From the NCBI RefSeq assembly GCF_001591265.1, contig NZ_BCUL01000001.1:186001-250000 (forward strand): a stretch of DNA of 64,000 nt, written 5' to 3'. Source of the DNA: Moraxella atlantae NBRC 14588. GTDB lineage: Bacteria; Pseudomonadota; Gammaproteobacteria; Pseudomonadales; Moraxellaceae. The notes beneath the pieces were generated by a model. The model ran no database searches. It saw only the letters and a list, made by a program, of their open reading frames with translations, and was not told the origin of the DNA. Shown piece after piece: positions 34,985 through 43,224 of this stretch. Position 1 is the first letter of the stretch, and every line of letters begins with the position of its first letter. Made by a program: the position numbers and the translations under genes.

Positions 34985-37021
34985 ATGAAACAATCAACCG
35001 CGCTTGACATTCTAAAAACGGGCAAAAACGTGTTTTTGACGGGCTCGGCGGGCGCGGGCAAAACGTATACCATTAACCAATATTTGCACTATTTGCGCGC
35101 GCGTGGGGTCAATGTCGCGGTGACGGCGAGCACAGGCATTGCTGCCACCCACATGAACGGCATGACGATTCATAGCTGGGCAGGCATCGGGATTTTAGAT
35201 AGCCTGACACCCATTGATTTAAAACGCATCCAAAGACGTCCTTTGGTGGTTGAGCGTGTGCAGCGTGCGCAAGTTTTGGTGATCGATGAAATCTCCATGC
35301 TGCACAAAAAGCAGTTTGAGGTGTTAAACCAAGTGCTGCAAGCGGTGCGCGAAAATGACGCGCCATTTGGCGGTATTCAGCTGTTATTGGCAGGGGATTT
35401 TTTTCAGCTGCCGCCTGTGGGAGAGCGGCATGAAACGCCGCGTGACAAATTTGCCTTTATGGCGCAGGCGTGGATTGAGGCAGATTTGCAGGTGTGTTAT
35501 TTGACCGAGCAGCACCGCCAGCGCCAAACTGCGCCTGAGGACGCCATCACAGGCGATAGCTATCATGGGCTGGATTTGTTGGCAATTTTGCAGCAGATTC
35601 GCACACAGCAGTTTACCCCCGACATCTTGCCTGCCTTACGCGCCACGGCAAATCACGCGCTGAGCGATACACGCACACGCCTGTTTACTCACAACTTTAA
35701 CGTCAATCAAATTAACGAACAAGAACTGACCAATCTGACCACGCCCAGCCAAACGTATGAAAGTTGGGGTGAAGGTGATGCTGCACTGGTTGAAACTTTG
35801 CAAAAAGGCGTACGCAACGCACCGATTTTAACGCTAAAAGTCGGCGCAAAGGTCATGTTTATCAAAAACAACGCTGATTTAAACGTATCAAACGGCACAT
35901 TGGGCGAAGTGGTAGACTTTGTCGCGCTCAAACCCACCGACCAAGACGACAAAGAAAACGAGAAAAAACCTACCAATGAAAGCCCTGATTTTGAAGACAC
36001 CGATATTAAAGACACCGATATTAAAGACACCGATGTTAAAAAAGCTGACACCAAACACGCGAATGCCGACACCACTGATCAGACCGACAATGACGCTGAT
36101 AACCGCCTAAACCAGATTGCCAATGGGCTGTATCCACTGGTGCGCCTCAATGATGGGCGACAGGTGATTGTAGAATACGACACTTGGCGCATTGATGATG
36201 ACGATGGCGAGATTGTTGCGGCATATTACCACATACCCTTGACGCTAGCATGGGCGATTACGATCCACAAAAGCCAAGGTATGACACTAGATGCCGCCGA
36301 AATTGACTTATCCAAAACCTTTGAAAACGGGCAGGGCTACGTTGCATTGTCGCGTCTGCGGCGGCTTTCTGGGCTGCGTTTATTGGGTATTAATGAACTA
36401 AGCCTACAGCTTGACCCAACCGCACGCGGCGCGGATATGCGATTTTTGGCATTATCCAAAGCGCTTGAGGACAAATTTTTACGCCAAGACCCTGAAATCA
36501 TCAAACAAGCGCAAGACGCCTTTATCCTAAAAAGTCATGGCACACTCGATAAACGCAAAATTAAAAGCTATGAAAAACGCCATGCCGAACAGCAAAAACT
36601 GCTAGCGCGTAAACGAGCCATCGTTCAGCAAATCCAAACCAGCGGCGACACAGATGACGGTACAACCAGCCCATCGCCCAAACTCACGCCAACACTACTA
36701 CAAACCAAGGCACTGCTTGATGAAAGCCTCACCCTCGCCGAAATTGCTGAGCAGCGCGGCTTGGCACAAAGCACGATCATTGGACATATCGAAAAATTGC
36801 AACAACAATTCACCGATTTGCCACTGGGGCATCTGCGTCCCAATGATACGCTGATTGATGCGGTAGCACATGCTTACCAAACGGTGATGGCAGACAAAGA
36901 TGATGGTGAGGAGGTCCTTGTCCATGAATTGCGTGATGTGATAGGCGACAAATACGGCTACAACACCATTCGGTTGGCGTTGCTGTTTGTACCCAAATCT
37001 GCCAAAACGTCCACAAAATAA
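34985..37021 (+). CDS. Pif1/RecD-like DNA helicase with C-terminal helix-turn-helix
   Basis: A 678-residue superfamily 1B helicase. Walker A GSAGAGKTYT at about 20-29, motif Ia TASTGIAATHMNGMTIHSWAG, Walker B VIDEISML, motif III LLAGDFFQLPPV and motif VI-type IHKSQGMTL and GYVALSRLR all match Pif1-like enzymes, which unwind G-quadruplexes and stalled-fork structures. The middle holds a charged, acidic insert with three DTDIK-type repeats (about 337-352). The C-terminal 120 residues contain an HTH_40-like unit (LTLAEIAEQRGLAQSTIIGHIEKL). It is preceded by about 200 bp of upstream DNA. Confidence 0.9.
   Translation: MKQSTALDILKTGKNVFLTGSAGAGKTYTINQYLHYLRARGVNVAVTASTGIAATHMNGMTIHSWAGIGILDSLTPIDLKRIQRRPLVVERVQRAQVLVIDEISMLHKKQFEVLNQVLQAVRENDAPFGGIQLLLAGDFFQLPPVGERHETPRDKFAFMAQAWIEADLQVCYLTEQHRQRQTAPEDAITGDSYHGLDLLAILQQIRTQQFTPDILPALRATANHALSDTRTRLFTHNFNVNQINEQELTNLTTPSQTYESWGEGDAALVETLQKGVRNAPILTLKVGAKVMFIKNNADLNVSNGTLGEVVDFVALKPTDQDDKENEKKPTNESPDFEDTDIKDTDIKDTDVKKADTKHANADTTDQTDNDADNRLNQIANGLYPLVRLNDGRQVIVEYDTWRIDDDDGEIVAAYYHIPLTLAWAITIHKSQGMTLDAAEIDLSKTFENGQGYVALSRLRRLSGLRLLGINELSLQLDPTARGADMRFLALSKALEDKFLRQDPEIIKQAQDAFILKSHGTLDKRKIKSYEKRHAEQQKLLARKRAIVQQIQTSGDTDDGTTSPSPKLTPTLLQTKALLDESLTLAEIAEQRGLAQSTIIGHIEKLQQQFTDLPLGHLRPNDTLIDAVAHAYQTVMADKDDGEEVLVHELRDVIGDKYGYNTIRLALLFVPKSAKTSTK
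35996..36040 (+). repeat. Three tandem in-frame 15-base repeats inside the Pif1-like gene
   Basis: GACACCGATATTAAA is present twice exactly and a third time with one change (36026-36040). They encode DTDIK, DTDIK, DTDVK in the acidic insert of the helicase. In-frame copy-number change would alter only the length of this linker. Confidence 0.85.
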
Positions 37022-37066
37022 GTGTTGTCTATTTTATTTAGCCACTAATATCTGTTGAACCCTATC

Positions 37067-38176
37067 ATGCCAAAATTTACCCTCCCATCAACCACTCAGC
37101 CGCCGTTACGCGTTGCCATTAACGGTTTTGGGCGCATTGGGCGCAACGTATTGCGCGCGTATCTAGAACGCTTGCTTGAGGGCGACCAACCAGCCAACGG
37201 CTTGCCAAATGTGACGGATATACAAATTGTTGCTATCAATGACCTTGCTGATGCACCCACGCTGCTACACTTGCTCAAATACGACAGCACTCACGGACGG
37301 CTTGACGCGCGTATTGGTGCAACGCTTACTGACAACACGCTATGCATTGACTTGCCAACGCATAGCATCAGCCTAACCATCTTGCGTGAAGCCGACCCAA
37401 AATATTTGCCGTGGCGCGATTTAAACATCGATGTGGTGCTAGAGAGCACGGGGCATTTTCGCAGCTATGAGGGTGCGTATCAGCATCTTGTTGCAGGCGC
37501 AAGGCAGGTGATTATCGGTGCCGCGCCGTTTGACCATGTGGATGCCAGTATTGTGCTCGGTGTCAATCGCCACGCCTTAACGCGCAAGCAGCCGATTGTC
37601 TCAGGCGTGTCGTGTACCACGCAAGCACTGGTGCCGCTGTTGTTCGTTCTTGATAACGCATTTGGTGTGCAATCGGCAATGATGACCGAAATCCATGCCG
37701 TCACCGCTGACCAAACCGTGCTTGACCAAGCCCATCGCGATTGGCGGCGCGCGCGTGCGTCGGGGCATAACATCATTCCGACCACCTCAAGCAGCATTGC
37801 GGCTGTCGGCAAGGTATTGCCTGCCATGGCGGACAAAATCAACGGGTATTCTATCCGCGTGCCGACGATTGATGTTGCCGCGATAGATGTCACATTGACC
37901 TTAAACACCGCTGTTACCAGCGCTGAGCTCAACGCTTGCCTACAGCATGCCAGCGCAAACGCTTTTTGGGGTATTATGGCGTATAGCGATGAGCCACTGG
38001 TATCGAGTGATTATATTCACCATAGCGCGTCATTGGTTATTGATAGCCTGCAGACCATGCAAGTGGGTACAGGCACATGCGCGCAGTATAAGGTCTTTGC
38101 ATGGTATGACAACGAATGGGGTTATGCCAACCGCATGTTGGATATGTTGGCGCATTTAGCCGCGCTTGCGTCTTAG
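37067..38176 (+). CDS. epd: Erythrose-4-phosphate dehydrogenase-like protein (GAPDH family)
   Basis: About 369 residues from ATG 37067. The NAD-binding start is VAINGFGRIGRNVLRAYL. The catalytic cysteine is in VSGVSCTTQALVP (GAPDH has SCTTNC), followed by TEIHAVTADQTVLDQAH and SGHNIIPTTSSS, patterns closer to Epd than to classical GAPDH. Epd oxidises erythrose-4-phosphate towards pyridoxal 5'-phosphate synthesis. A short GAPDH lacking the N-terminal extension seen at 26609 would be the alternative. The C-terminal WYDNEWGYANRMLDM is conserved. It sits about 45 bp after the helicase gene. Confidence 0.8.
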   Translation: MPKFTLPSTTQPPLRVAINGFGRIGRNVLRAYLERLLEGDQPANGLPNVTDIQIVAINDLADAPTLLHLLKYDSTHGRLDARIGATLTDNTLCIDLPTHSISLTILREADPKYLPWRDLNIDVVLESTGHFRSYEGAYQHLVAGARQVIIGAAPFDHVDASIVLGVNRHALTRKQPIVSGVSCTTQALVPLLFVLDNAFGVQSAMMTEIHAVTADQTVLDQAHRDWRRARASGHNIIPTTSSSIAAVGKVLPAMADKINGYSIRVPTIDVAAIDVTLTLNTAVTSAELNACLQHASANAFWGIMAYSDEPLVSSDYIHHSASLVIDSLQTMQVGTGTCAQYKVFAWYDNEWGYANRMLDMLAHLAALAS

Positions 38177-38292
38177 GTTTGCGCGTTTTTAAAATTAGCT
38201 CTTTTGGCAAGTGCTTGTTTGGCAAGTGCTTGATTTTTGCCCACGCGCCCTAATTATGCCAGCAACGCTAGTCATGTTAACTGAAAAAAATT

Positions 38293-39084
38293 ATGCCAAC
38301 CTTTACTGACAGTCATGCCCATCTTAATCGCTTAGATTTAAGCAAACACCAAGGTAACATCGACAATGTGCTACAAGCCGCGCAAGCTGCTAACGTATCG
38401 CGTATCATGTCCATCATGTGTGATTTGGATGAATACGATGCCATCCACGATATCACCATGCGCGCACCTGCGGGCATGACGCTGGGCATGTCGGTGGGAG
38501 TGCACCCGTGTGAGGATATCGGCGTGCTACAGGCGGCGACTGTTGAGCATTTGACCGAGCTTGCCGCGCCTGGTGAAGTGTGGGCGATTGGCGAGACGGG
38601 ACTGGATTATCATTGGTCAAGTGACAACGCCGCCGCGCAAAAGGCAAGCCTTGCGCGTCACATTCACGCCAGCCAAACCCTCAAAAAACCGCTGATTGTC
38701 CACACGCGTGAGGCACGCCGTGATACGCTTGATATCCTACGCGCCGAACGTGCCGAACACGGCGTGATCCATTGTTTTACCGAAGACTATGCCACCGCCA
38801 AGCAAGCGTTGGATTTGGGATTTTATATTTCTTTATCGGGCATTGTTACCTTTAAAAACGCCACCGATTTGCAAGATGTCGCCAAAAAACTGCCCAAAGA
38901 CCGCTTGTTGATCGAGACTGACAGCCCGTACCTTGCGCCTGTTCCCAAACGTGGCAAGCCCAATGAGCCGACATTTGTGCCGTATGTTGCGCAGTTTTTG
39001 GCGGATTTGTACGCCATGCCTGTCGATGCGTTGGCGGATATCACCCACAACAATTTTGATGACCTATTAAACCAGTACCGCTAA
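38293..39084 (+). CDS. TatD-family metal-dependent DNase (YcfH-like)
   Basis: A 263-residue TIM-barrel hydrolase. The metal-binding HxH motif is DSHAHLN at the start, followed by the Glu in IGETGLDYHW, a His in PLIVHTREA, another in GVIHCF and the Asp in LLIETDSPYL near residue 214, the standard TatD ligand set. TatD proteins are 3'-5' DNases or exonucleases, and YcfH is the closest E. coli form. It sits between the epd-like gene and prfA and may be the first gene of its own unit. Confidence 0.93.
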   Translation: MPTFTDSHAHLNRLDLSKHQGNIDNVLQAAQAANVSRIMSIMCDLDEYDAIHDITMRAPAGMTLGMSVGVHPCEDIGVLQAATVEHLTELAAPGEVWAIGETGLDYHWSSDNAAAQKASLARHIHASQTLKKPLIVHTREARRDTLDILRAERAEHGVIHCFTEDYATAKQALDLGFYISLSGIVTFKNATDLQDVAKKLPKDRLLIETDSPYLAPVPKRGKPNEPTFVPYVAQFLADLYAMPVDALADITHNNFDDLLNQYR

Positions 39085-39213
39085 ATCCATACAGCTTGAT
39101 AAAACCGCTGAATCATTTTTGATCGGTCAAAAGTTTGCCAGCTAAAAGCCATGCAAAACAGGCAAAAATATGGCAAAATAGCGTCTTTAAACTTTAATTG
39201 AATAAAAATTTAT

Positions 39214-39260
39214 CCGCCGAGGTTGGTGACGTATGAGATATACGCTTAGCCAATCGGCGG
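39214..39260 (+). promoter_or_regulatory. Structured leader element before prfA
   Basis: CCGCCGA (39214-39220) pairs with TCGGCGG (39254-39260). Inside it TTGG (39223-39226) pairs with CCAA (39250-39253), and CGTAT (39230-39234) pairs with ATACG (39240-39244), so the 47 bases fold into one long, interrupted hairpin. It ends 18 bases before the prfA start, with AGGA between. There is no U run, so it is a leader hairpin rather than an obvious terminator. Confidence 0.55.
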
Positions 39261-39278
39261 TCTGAACCGTTAGGATAC

Positions 39279-40361
39279 ATGAAAGAATCGTTACGTTTTC
39301 GCCTTGACCAGCTAGTTGAGCGTTTTGAAGAAGTCACTGCGTTGTTGTCTGATCCCGAGATCATCGCGGACAATGATAAATTTCGTACGCTATCAATGGA
39401 GCACAGCGACTTAAGCGAGCTGACTGACACGTGGCAACAATACCGCCAAGCCGAGGAAGATTTAGCCACCGCGCAAGAGCTATTGTCTGACCCCGACATG
39501 AAAGAGATGGCGGCGGATGAAATCGACACCGCCAAAGCGCGTATCGCTGAGCTTGAAGACGTGCTGAACGTCATGATGCTGCCTAAAGACCCAAATGATA
39601 AAGTCCCTGCGTTCTTGGAAATCCGTGCAGGTACGGGCGGTGACGAGGCGGCAATTTTTTCGGGCGATTTATTTCGGATGTACGAGCGTTACGCCGCGTC
39701 ACAAGGCTGGACAGTGGAAGTGCTATCAGCCAACGAGGGCGAGCATGGCGGCTATAAAGAAATTATCAGCCGCGTGTCAGGCACAGGCGTGTATGGACGG
39801 CTAAAATTTGAATCGGGTGCGCACCGCGTTCAGCGTGTGCCTGAAACCGAAAGCCAAGGGCGCGTGCATACCTCAGCGTGCACCGTTGCCGTCATGCCCG
39901 AGGTTGAAATTGATGACAGCGTCGAGATTAACCCTGCTGATTTGCGCATTGACACCTACCGCGCAAGCGGCGCAGGGGGGCAACACATCAACAAAACCGA
40001 CTCTGCCGTGCGTATCACCCACATCCCGACAGGAACGGTGGTAGAGTGCCAACAAGAGCGCAGCCAACACGCCAACCGCGACAAAGCCATGAAAATGCTG
40101 GTCGCCAAAATTCAGCAAGAAAAGGTACAAAAACAAGTCGATGCTGCCAGTGATTTACGGCGCAATCTGGTCGGCAGTGGTGACCGCTCCGAGCGTATCC
40201 GTACCTATAATTTTCCGCAAGGACGCATGACAGACCATCGCATTAATTTAACTTTATATAAACTTGATGCGATCATGCAAGGCGATTTGGATGAATTGCT
40301 AGACAGCCTACTGCGCGAGCACCAAGCTGACTTGATGGCTTCTGTCAGTGGCGAGGACTGA
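39279..40361 (+). CDS. prfA: Peptide chain release factor 1
   Basis: A 360-residue release factor that ends translation at UAA and UAG. The GGQ catalytic motif is in [14 protein letters not shown] near residue 233. The stop-codon recognition tripeptide region lies in [18 protein letters not shown], with PET matching RF1 (RF2 has SPF). Length is typical. An AGGAT ribosome site sits seven bases before ATG 39279. hemA is not directly upstream, so it does not follow the hemA-prfA order of E. coli. Confidence 0.97.
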   Translation: MKESLRFRLDQLVERFEEVTALLSDPEIIADNDKFRTLSMEHSDLSELTDTWQQYRQAEEDLATAQELLSDPDMKEMAADEIDTAKARIAELEDVLNVMMLPKDPNDKVPAFLEIRAGTGGDEAAIFSGDLFRMYERYAASQGWTVEVLSANEGEHGGYKEIISRVSGTGVYGRLKFESGAHRVQRVPETESQGRVHTSACTVAVMPEVEIDDSVEINPADLRIDTYRASGAGGQHINKTDSAVRITHIPTGTVVECQQERSQHANRDKAMKMLVAKIQQEKVQKQVDAASDLRRNLVGSGDRSERIRTYNFPQGRMTDHRINLTLYKLDAIMQGDLDELLDSLLREHQADLMASVSGED

Positions 40362-40499
40362 TGGTTAAGACGTCTTAAGCGTCGCCTATTGTTGATCAAT
40401 TAAGTTTTTTATCATTAAAATTTGATGTTAATATAATTTATCAATGGTAATGATTTAGTCCAAGTGGTCAGGTAGCCTAAAGCCTGTTTTATGCCCAAA

Positions 40500-40524
40500 G
40501 CGAATCAAAATCAGCATGATTCGC
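40500..40524 (+). promoter_or_regulatory. Hairpin in the lysS leader
   Basis: GCGAATCA (40500-40507) pairs with TGATTCGC (40517-40524) around a nine-base loop, about 75 bases before the lysS start. Nothing else in the 236 bp between prfA and lysS is recognisable apart from AT-rich DNA near 40400-40440 that could hold the promoter. Confidence 0.35.
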
Positions 40525-40597
40525 CTGCTGGCAAGCTGTAAAACTTTAGCGCAAATTTCGCGGATTTTTCGTTTTAAATGTCAAAGAAGAAGTAACC

Positions 40598-42127
40598 ATG
40601 TCAAACCAACCCCAATCCCCCGAAAATACCGAAGTGCAAGACGTAAACGAACTGATCAAACAACGTCATCACAAACTTGATCTCATCAAACAAGCAGGCA
40701 AAAACCCTTACCCCAATCAGTTTCGCCGTGAGCATTACGCACAAGACCTACAAACCACCTACCAAGACCAAGACAAACAAGCGCTTGCCGATGCCAAGCC
40801 TGTCATTGTCAGTGTGGCAGGACGCATGATGCTAAAGCGCGTCATGGGCAAGGCGAGTTTTGCCACCATTGCCGATATGACAGGGCGCATACAAGCCTAT
40901 ATTAGCAAAAATGACATCGGCGAGGATGCGTACAACGACTTTAAAACATGGGACATCGGCGATATCGTCGGTATCACGGGGCATCTGTTTCGCACCAACA
41001 CAGGCGAGTTGTCGATTCATGCCAGTGATGTGCAGCTTTTGACCAAATCGTTACGTCCATTGCCCGACAAATTTCATGGACTTGCTGACACCGAAAGCCG
41101 CTATCGTAGCCGCCATTTGGACTTGATGACCAATGATGCCAGCCGTCAGACGTTTATCATTCGTAGCCAAGTGATTGCAGGTATTCGCAAATTCATGTTA
41201 GATGCGCGTTTTATGGAAGTTGAAACGCCGATGATGCACGTCATCCCAGGGGGTGCGGTAGCCCGACCGTTTATCACCCATCATAACGCCTTGGATATGC
41301 CGCTGTATTTGCGGATCGCGCCTGAATTATACCTCAAACGCTTGGTGGTGGGTGGTTTTGAGCGCGTGTTTGAGATTAACCGAAACTTTCGTAATGAAGG
41401 CGTATCAGCGCGGCACAATCCTGAATTTACCATGATTGAATTTTATCAAGCGTACGCCGACTACCGTGATTTGATGGCGTTGACTGAGCAGATGTTTAAC
41501 CAGCTTGCTCATGATATCTTAGGCACAACTGAGCTAACCTACCAAGGTGAAGCAATCAGCCTCAAAGCACCGTTTGTGCGTTTGCCGATGACACAAGCGA
41601 TTGCTCAGTATGCCGCCGATTTTGACATGGCAAATATCGCTGATCGTGACTATTTGGCAAATTATGTAAAAAATGTGCTCAAGCAAGAAGTTAAAGACAG
41701 CTTTGGCATCGGCAAATTGCAAACCATCATTTTTGAAGAAACCGCTGAGCATCAGCTACGCCAACCAACCTTTGTTACCGAATACCCTGCTGAGACCTCA
41801 CCGTTGGCACGGCGCAATGACGATAACCCAGAAATTACCGACCGTTTTGAGTTATTCATCGGTGGACGTGAGATTGCCAACGGCTTTAGCGAGCTGAACG
41901 ACCCCATCGACCAAGCCGAGCGTTTTCGCCAACAAGTCATTGAAAAAGACGCAGGCGATGATGAAGCCATGCACTATGATGCGGAGTTTATCGAGGCATT
42001 GTCTTATGGCTTACCACCGACGGCAGGCGAGGGCATTGGTATTGACCGCTTGGTGATGTTGTTTGCTGACGCGCCAAGTATTCGCGATGTGATTTTGTTT
42101 CCGCATATGCGTCGTAAAGACGTTTGA
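40598..42127 (+). CDS. lysS: Lysyl-tRNA synthetase (class II)
   Basis: A 509-residue class II synthetase charging tRNA-Lys. The N-terminal OB-fold anticodon-binding domain has [19 protein letters not shown] near residue 70. Motif 1 lies in [18 protein letters not shown], motif 2 in [25 protein letters not shown] (about 262-285) and motif 3 in [16 protein letters not shown] near the end. The start ATG 40598 has AGAAG-type ribosome sequence upstream. It ends in a strong terminator. Confidence 0.98.
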   Translation: MSNQPQSPENTEVQDVNELIKQRHHKLDLIKQAGKNPYPNQFRREHYAQDLQTTYQDQDKQALADAKPVIVSVAGRMMLKRVMGKASFATIADMTGRIQAYISKNDIGEDAYNDFKTWDIGDIVGITGHLFRTNTGELSIHASDVQLLTKSLRPLPDKFHGLADTESRYRSRHLDLMTNDASRQTFIIRSQVIAGIRKFMLDARFMEVETPMMHVIPGGAVARPFITHHNALDMPLYLRIAPELYLKRLVVGGFERVFEINRNFRNEGVSARHNPEFTMIEFYQAYADYRDLMALTEQMFNQLAHDILGTTELTYQGEAISLKAPFVRLPMTQAIAQYAADFDMANIADRDYLANYVKNVLKQEVKDSFGIGKLQTIIFEETAEHQLRQPTFVTEYPAETSPLARRNDDNPEITDRFELFIGGREIANGFSELNDPIDQAERFRQQVIEKDAGDDEAMHYDAEFIEALSYGLPPTAGEGIGIDRLVMLFADAPSIRDVILFPHMRRKDV

Positions 42128-42143
42128 TGGCGCAAAGCGGCAT

Positions 42144-42173
42144 AAAAAAGCACCATATGTAGGGTGCTTTTTT
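42144..42173 (+). terminator. Terminator after lysS
   Basis: AAAAAAGCACC (42144-42154) pairs with GGTGCTTTTTT (42163-42173), an 11 bp stem with a built-in U run, 16 bp past the stop codon. Confidence 0.92.
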
Positions 42174-42479
42174 ATTGTCAAAAAAATTGTTTTTCGTGGG
42201 GTATGACGATTTAGCTTGTGCAAGGATTGATGTAGCGAGTCCTATATGTTTAATTATTTCAAACAGTACTTCAAATGACTACCATTCTAGTTAATAACAG
42301 TTGGCAGTGGTCAACTGATTTTGTTTTTCCCATGCTGAAAACTGCGTTCTAAGTGCGTGATTCATCATGTGACTGGATTGTGCTTTAACGTTTCAGTTAG
42401 TGCTGATAATCATCAAATCAACTCCTACTTTTTTAAGCTCCTTTTTATTAGCGTTGGTTCACAAACTCACGAAAAGCCG
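42174..42479. other. Intergenic DNA between lysS and the QT-repeat gene
   Basis: About 300 bp of AT-rich DNA with no convincing gene, RNA or mobile-element end. A small palindrome, CAGTTG-n8-CAACTG, lies near 42299-42318. The region separates two converging genes, so it need not hold promoters. Confidence 0.5.
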
Positions 42480-43046
42480 TTATAAATCACGGATTAATTC
42501 TGCCAGTAATTCATCAAAAATGGTATCGGATTGGTTGGTAGTAACTTGCGCGTCACTGGCTGTCGTTTGGGGTAAGTTTTGGCTTGTTAAATGATCTGAA
42601 TTTGGCTTAACATGTGTCTGTGTCTGTGTCTGTGTCTGTGTCTGTGTCTGTGTCTGTGTCTGTGTCTGTGTCTGTGTCTGTGTCTGTGGCGAAACACCAT
42701 GATGCGGTACCGATTTGGCGCGCGCTTGTGCATCAGCTTTTTGGCGGATCATATCGCGGTAATGATAACGATTGGCTTGCCACCAGTGTTCAAACTGCGG
42801 CACATTGTGTCCGACCAAGGTTGCAGGTAAATCTAAGGTCAAAAGTTCAGTGTTGAGCGCGATGTCGCTTGGTTGTTGATTGGCGGCGATAAACAGCTCC
42901 TCAGGATTGCCTGTGTAAGGTTTGGCATATGCCAAGGATTGGGCGTTAAAATCCAGCCGTGGCAGTTGCCACAATTTACCGCCGCGGTAGAGCACGCTAA
43001 ACTTTTTGACAGGATGAAAGAAAATCACGTCAATGGTTGGCAGCAT
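42480..43046 (-). CDS. Hypothetical protein with a Gln-Thr microsatellite
   Basis: A 188-residue protein. Residues 1-100 look like a folded domain (VIFFHPVKKFSVLYRGGKLWQLPRL and a Trp-rich HWWQANRYHYRDMIRQ end). The middle has 12 Gln-Thr pairs encoded by a hexanucleotide repeat. The tail is acidic and ends in an amphipathic helix (TIFDELLAELIRDL). There is no signal peptide. I do not recognise the family. It is divergent from recC, about 180 bp away. The Trp/Tyr-rich domain and short acidic end suggest a DNA- or protein-interacting accessory, but that is only a guess. Confidence 0.7.
   Translation of the reverse strand: MLPTIDVIFFHPVKKFSVLYRGGKLWQLPRLDFNAQSLAYAKPYTGNPEELFIAANQQPSDIALNTELLTLDLPATLVGHNVPQFEHWWQANRYHYRDMIRQKADAQARAKSVPHHGVSPQTQTQTQTQTQTQTQTQTQTQTQTHVKPNSDHLTSQNLPQTTASDAQVTTNQSDTIFDELLAELIRDL
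42613..42688 (+). repeat. Hexanucleotide microsatellite (TGTGTC), 12 units plus 4 bases
   Basis: Twelve perfect head-to-tail TGTGTC units run from 42613 to 42684, followed by TGTG. The array lies in the hypothetical gene at 42480-43046 and encodes 12 Gln-Thr pairs on the minus strand. Gain or loss of whole units keeps the frame. Confidence 0.97.
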
Positions 43047-43224
43047 GGTTTGCCCTTATTGGTGTGTTGCAGTATGATCCTAATAACCCAAAATTTATTG
43101 TACTACAAAAGCGCAGTCATAGGCAGTCGGTGCAAATAATTTGCCACAGCCTTCGGCTAATTTGCCACACATAGCCTCTTATAACTTTTTAAAACTTTTA
43201 AAAAATTAAATTCACCGATTTGTT

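Noticed and set aside
35707-36075. Minus-strand Ser/Val-rich frame opposite the Pif1-like helicase
   Set aside because: It is the complement of the acidic insert and repeat, with no ribosome site; the plus-strand helicase explains the region.
42613-42688. CRISPR-like array
   Set aside because: The repeats are six bases and directly adjacent with no spacers; no cas genes are present.
42612-42856. Plus-strand frames rich in Ser-Val or Cys-Leu across the microsatellite
   Set aside because: They arise only from reading the TGTGTC repeat in other frames; the minus-strand gene at 42480-43046 has a folded domain on both sides of it.
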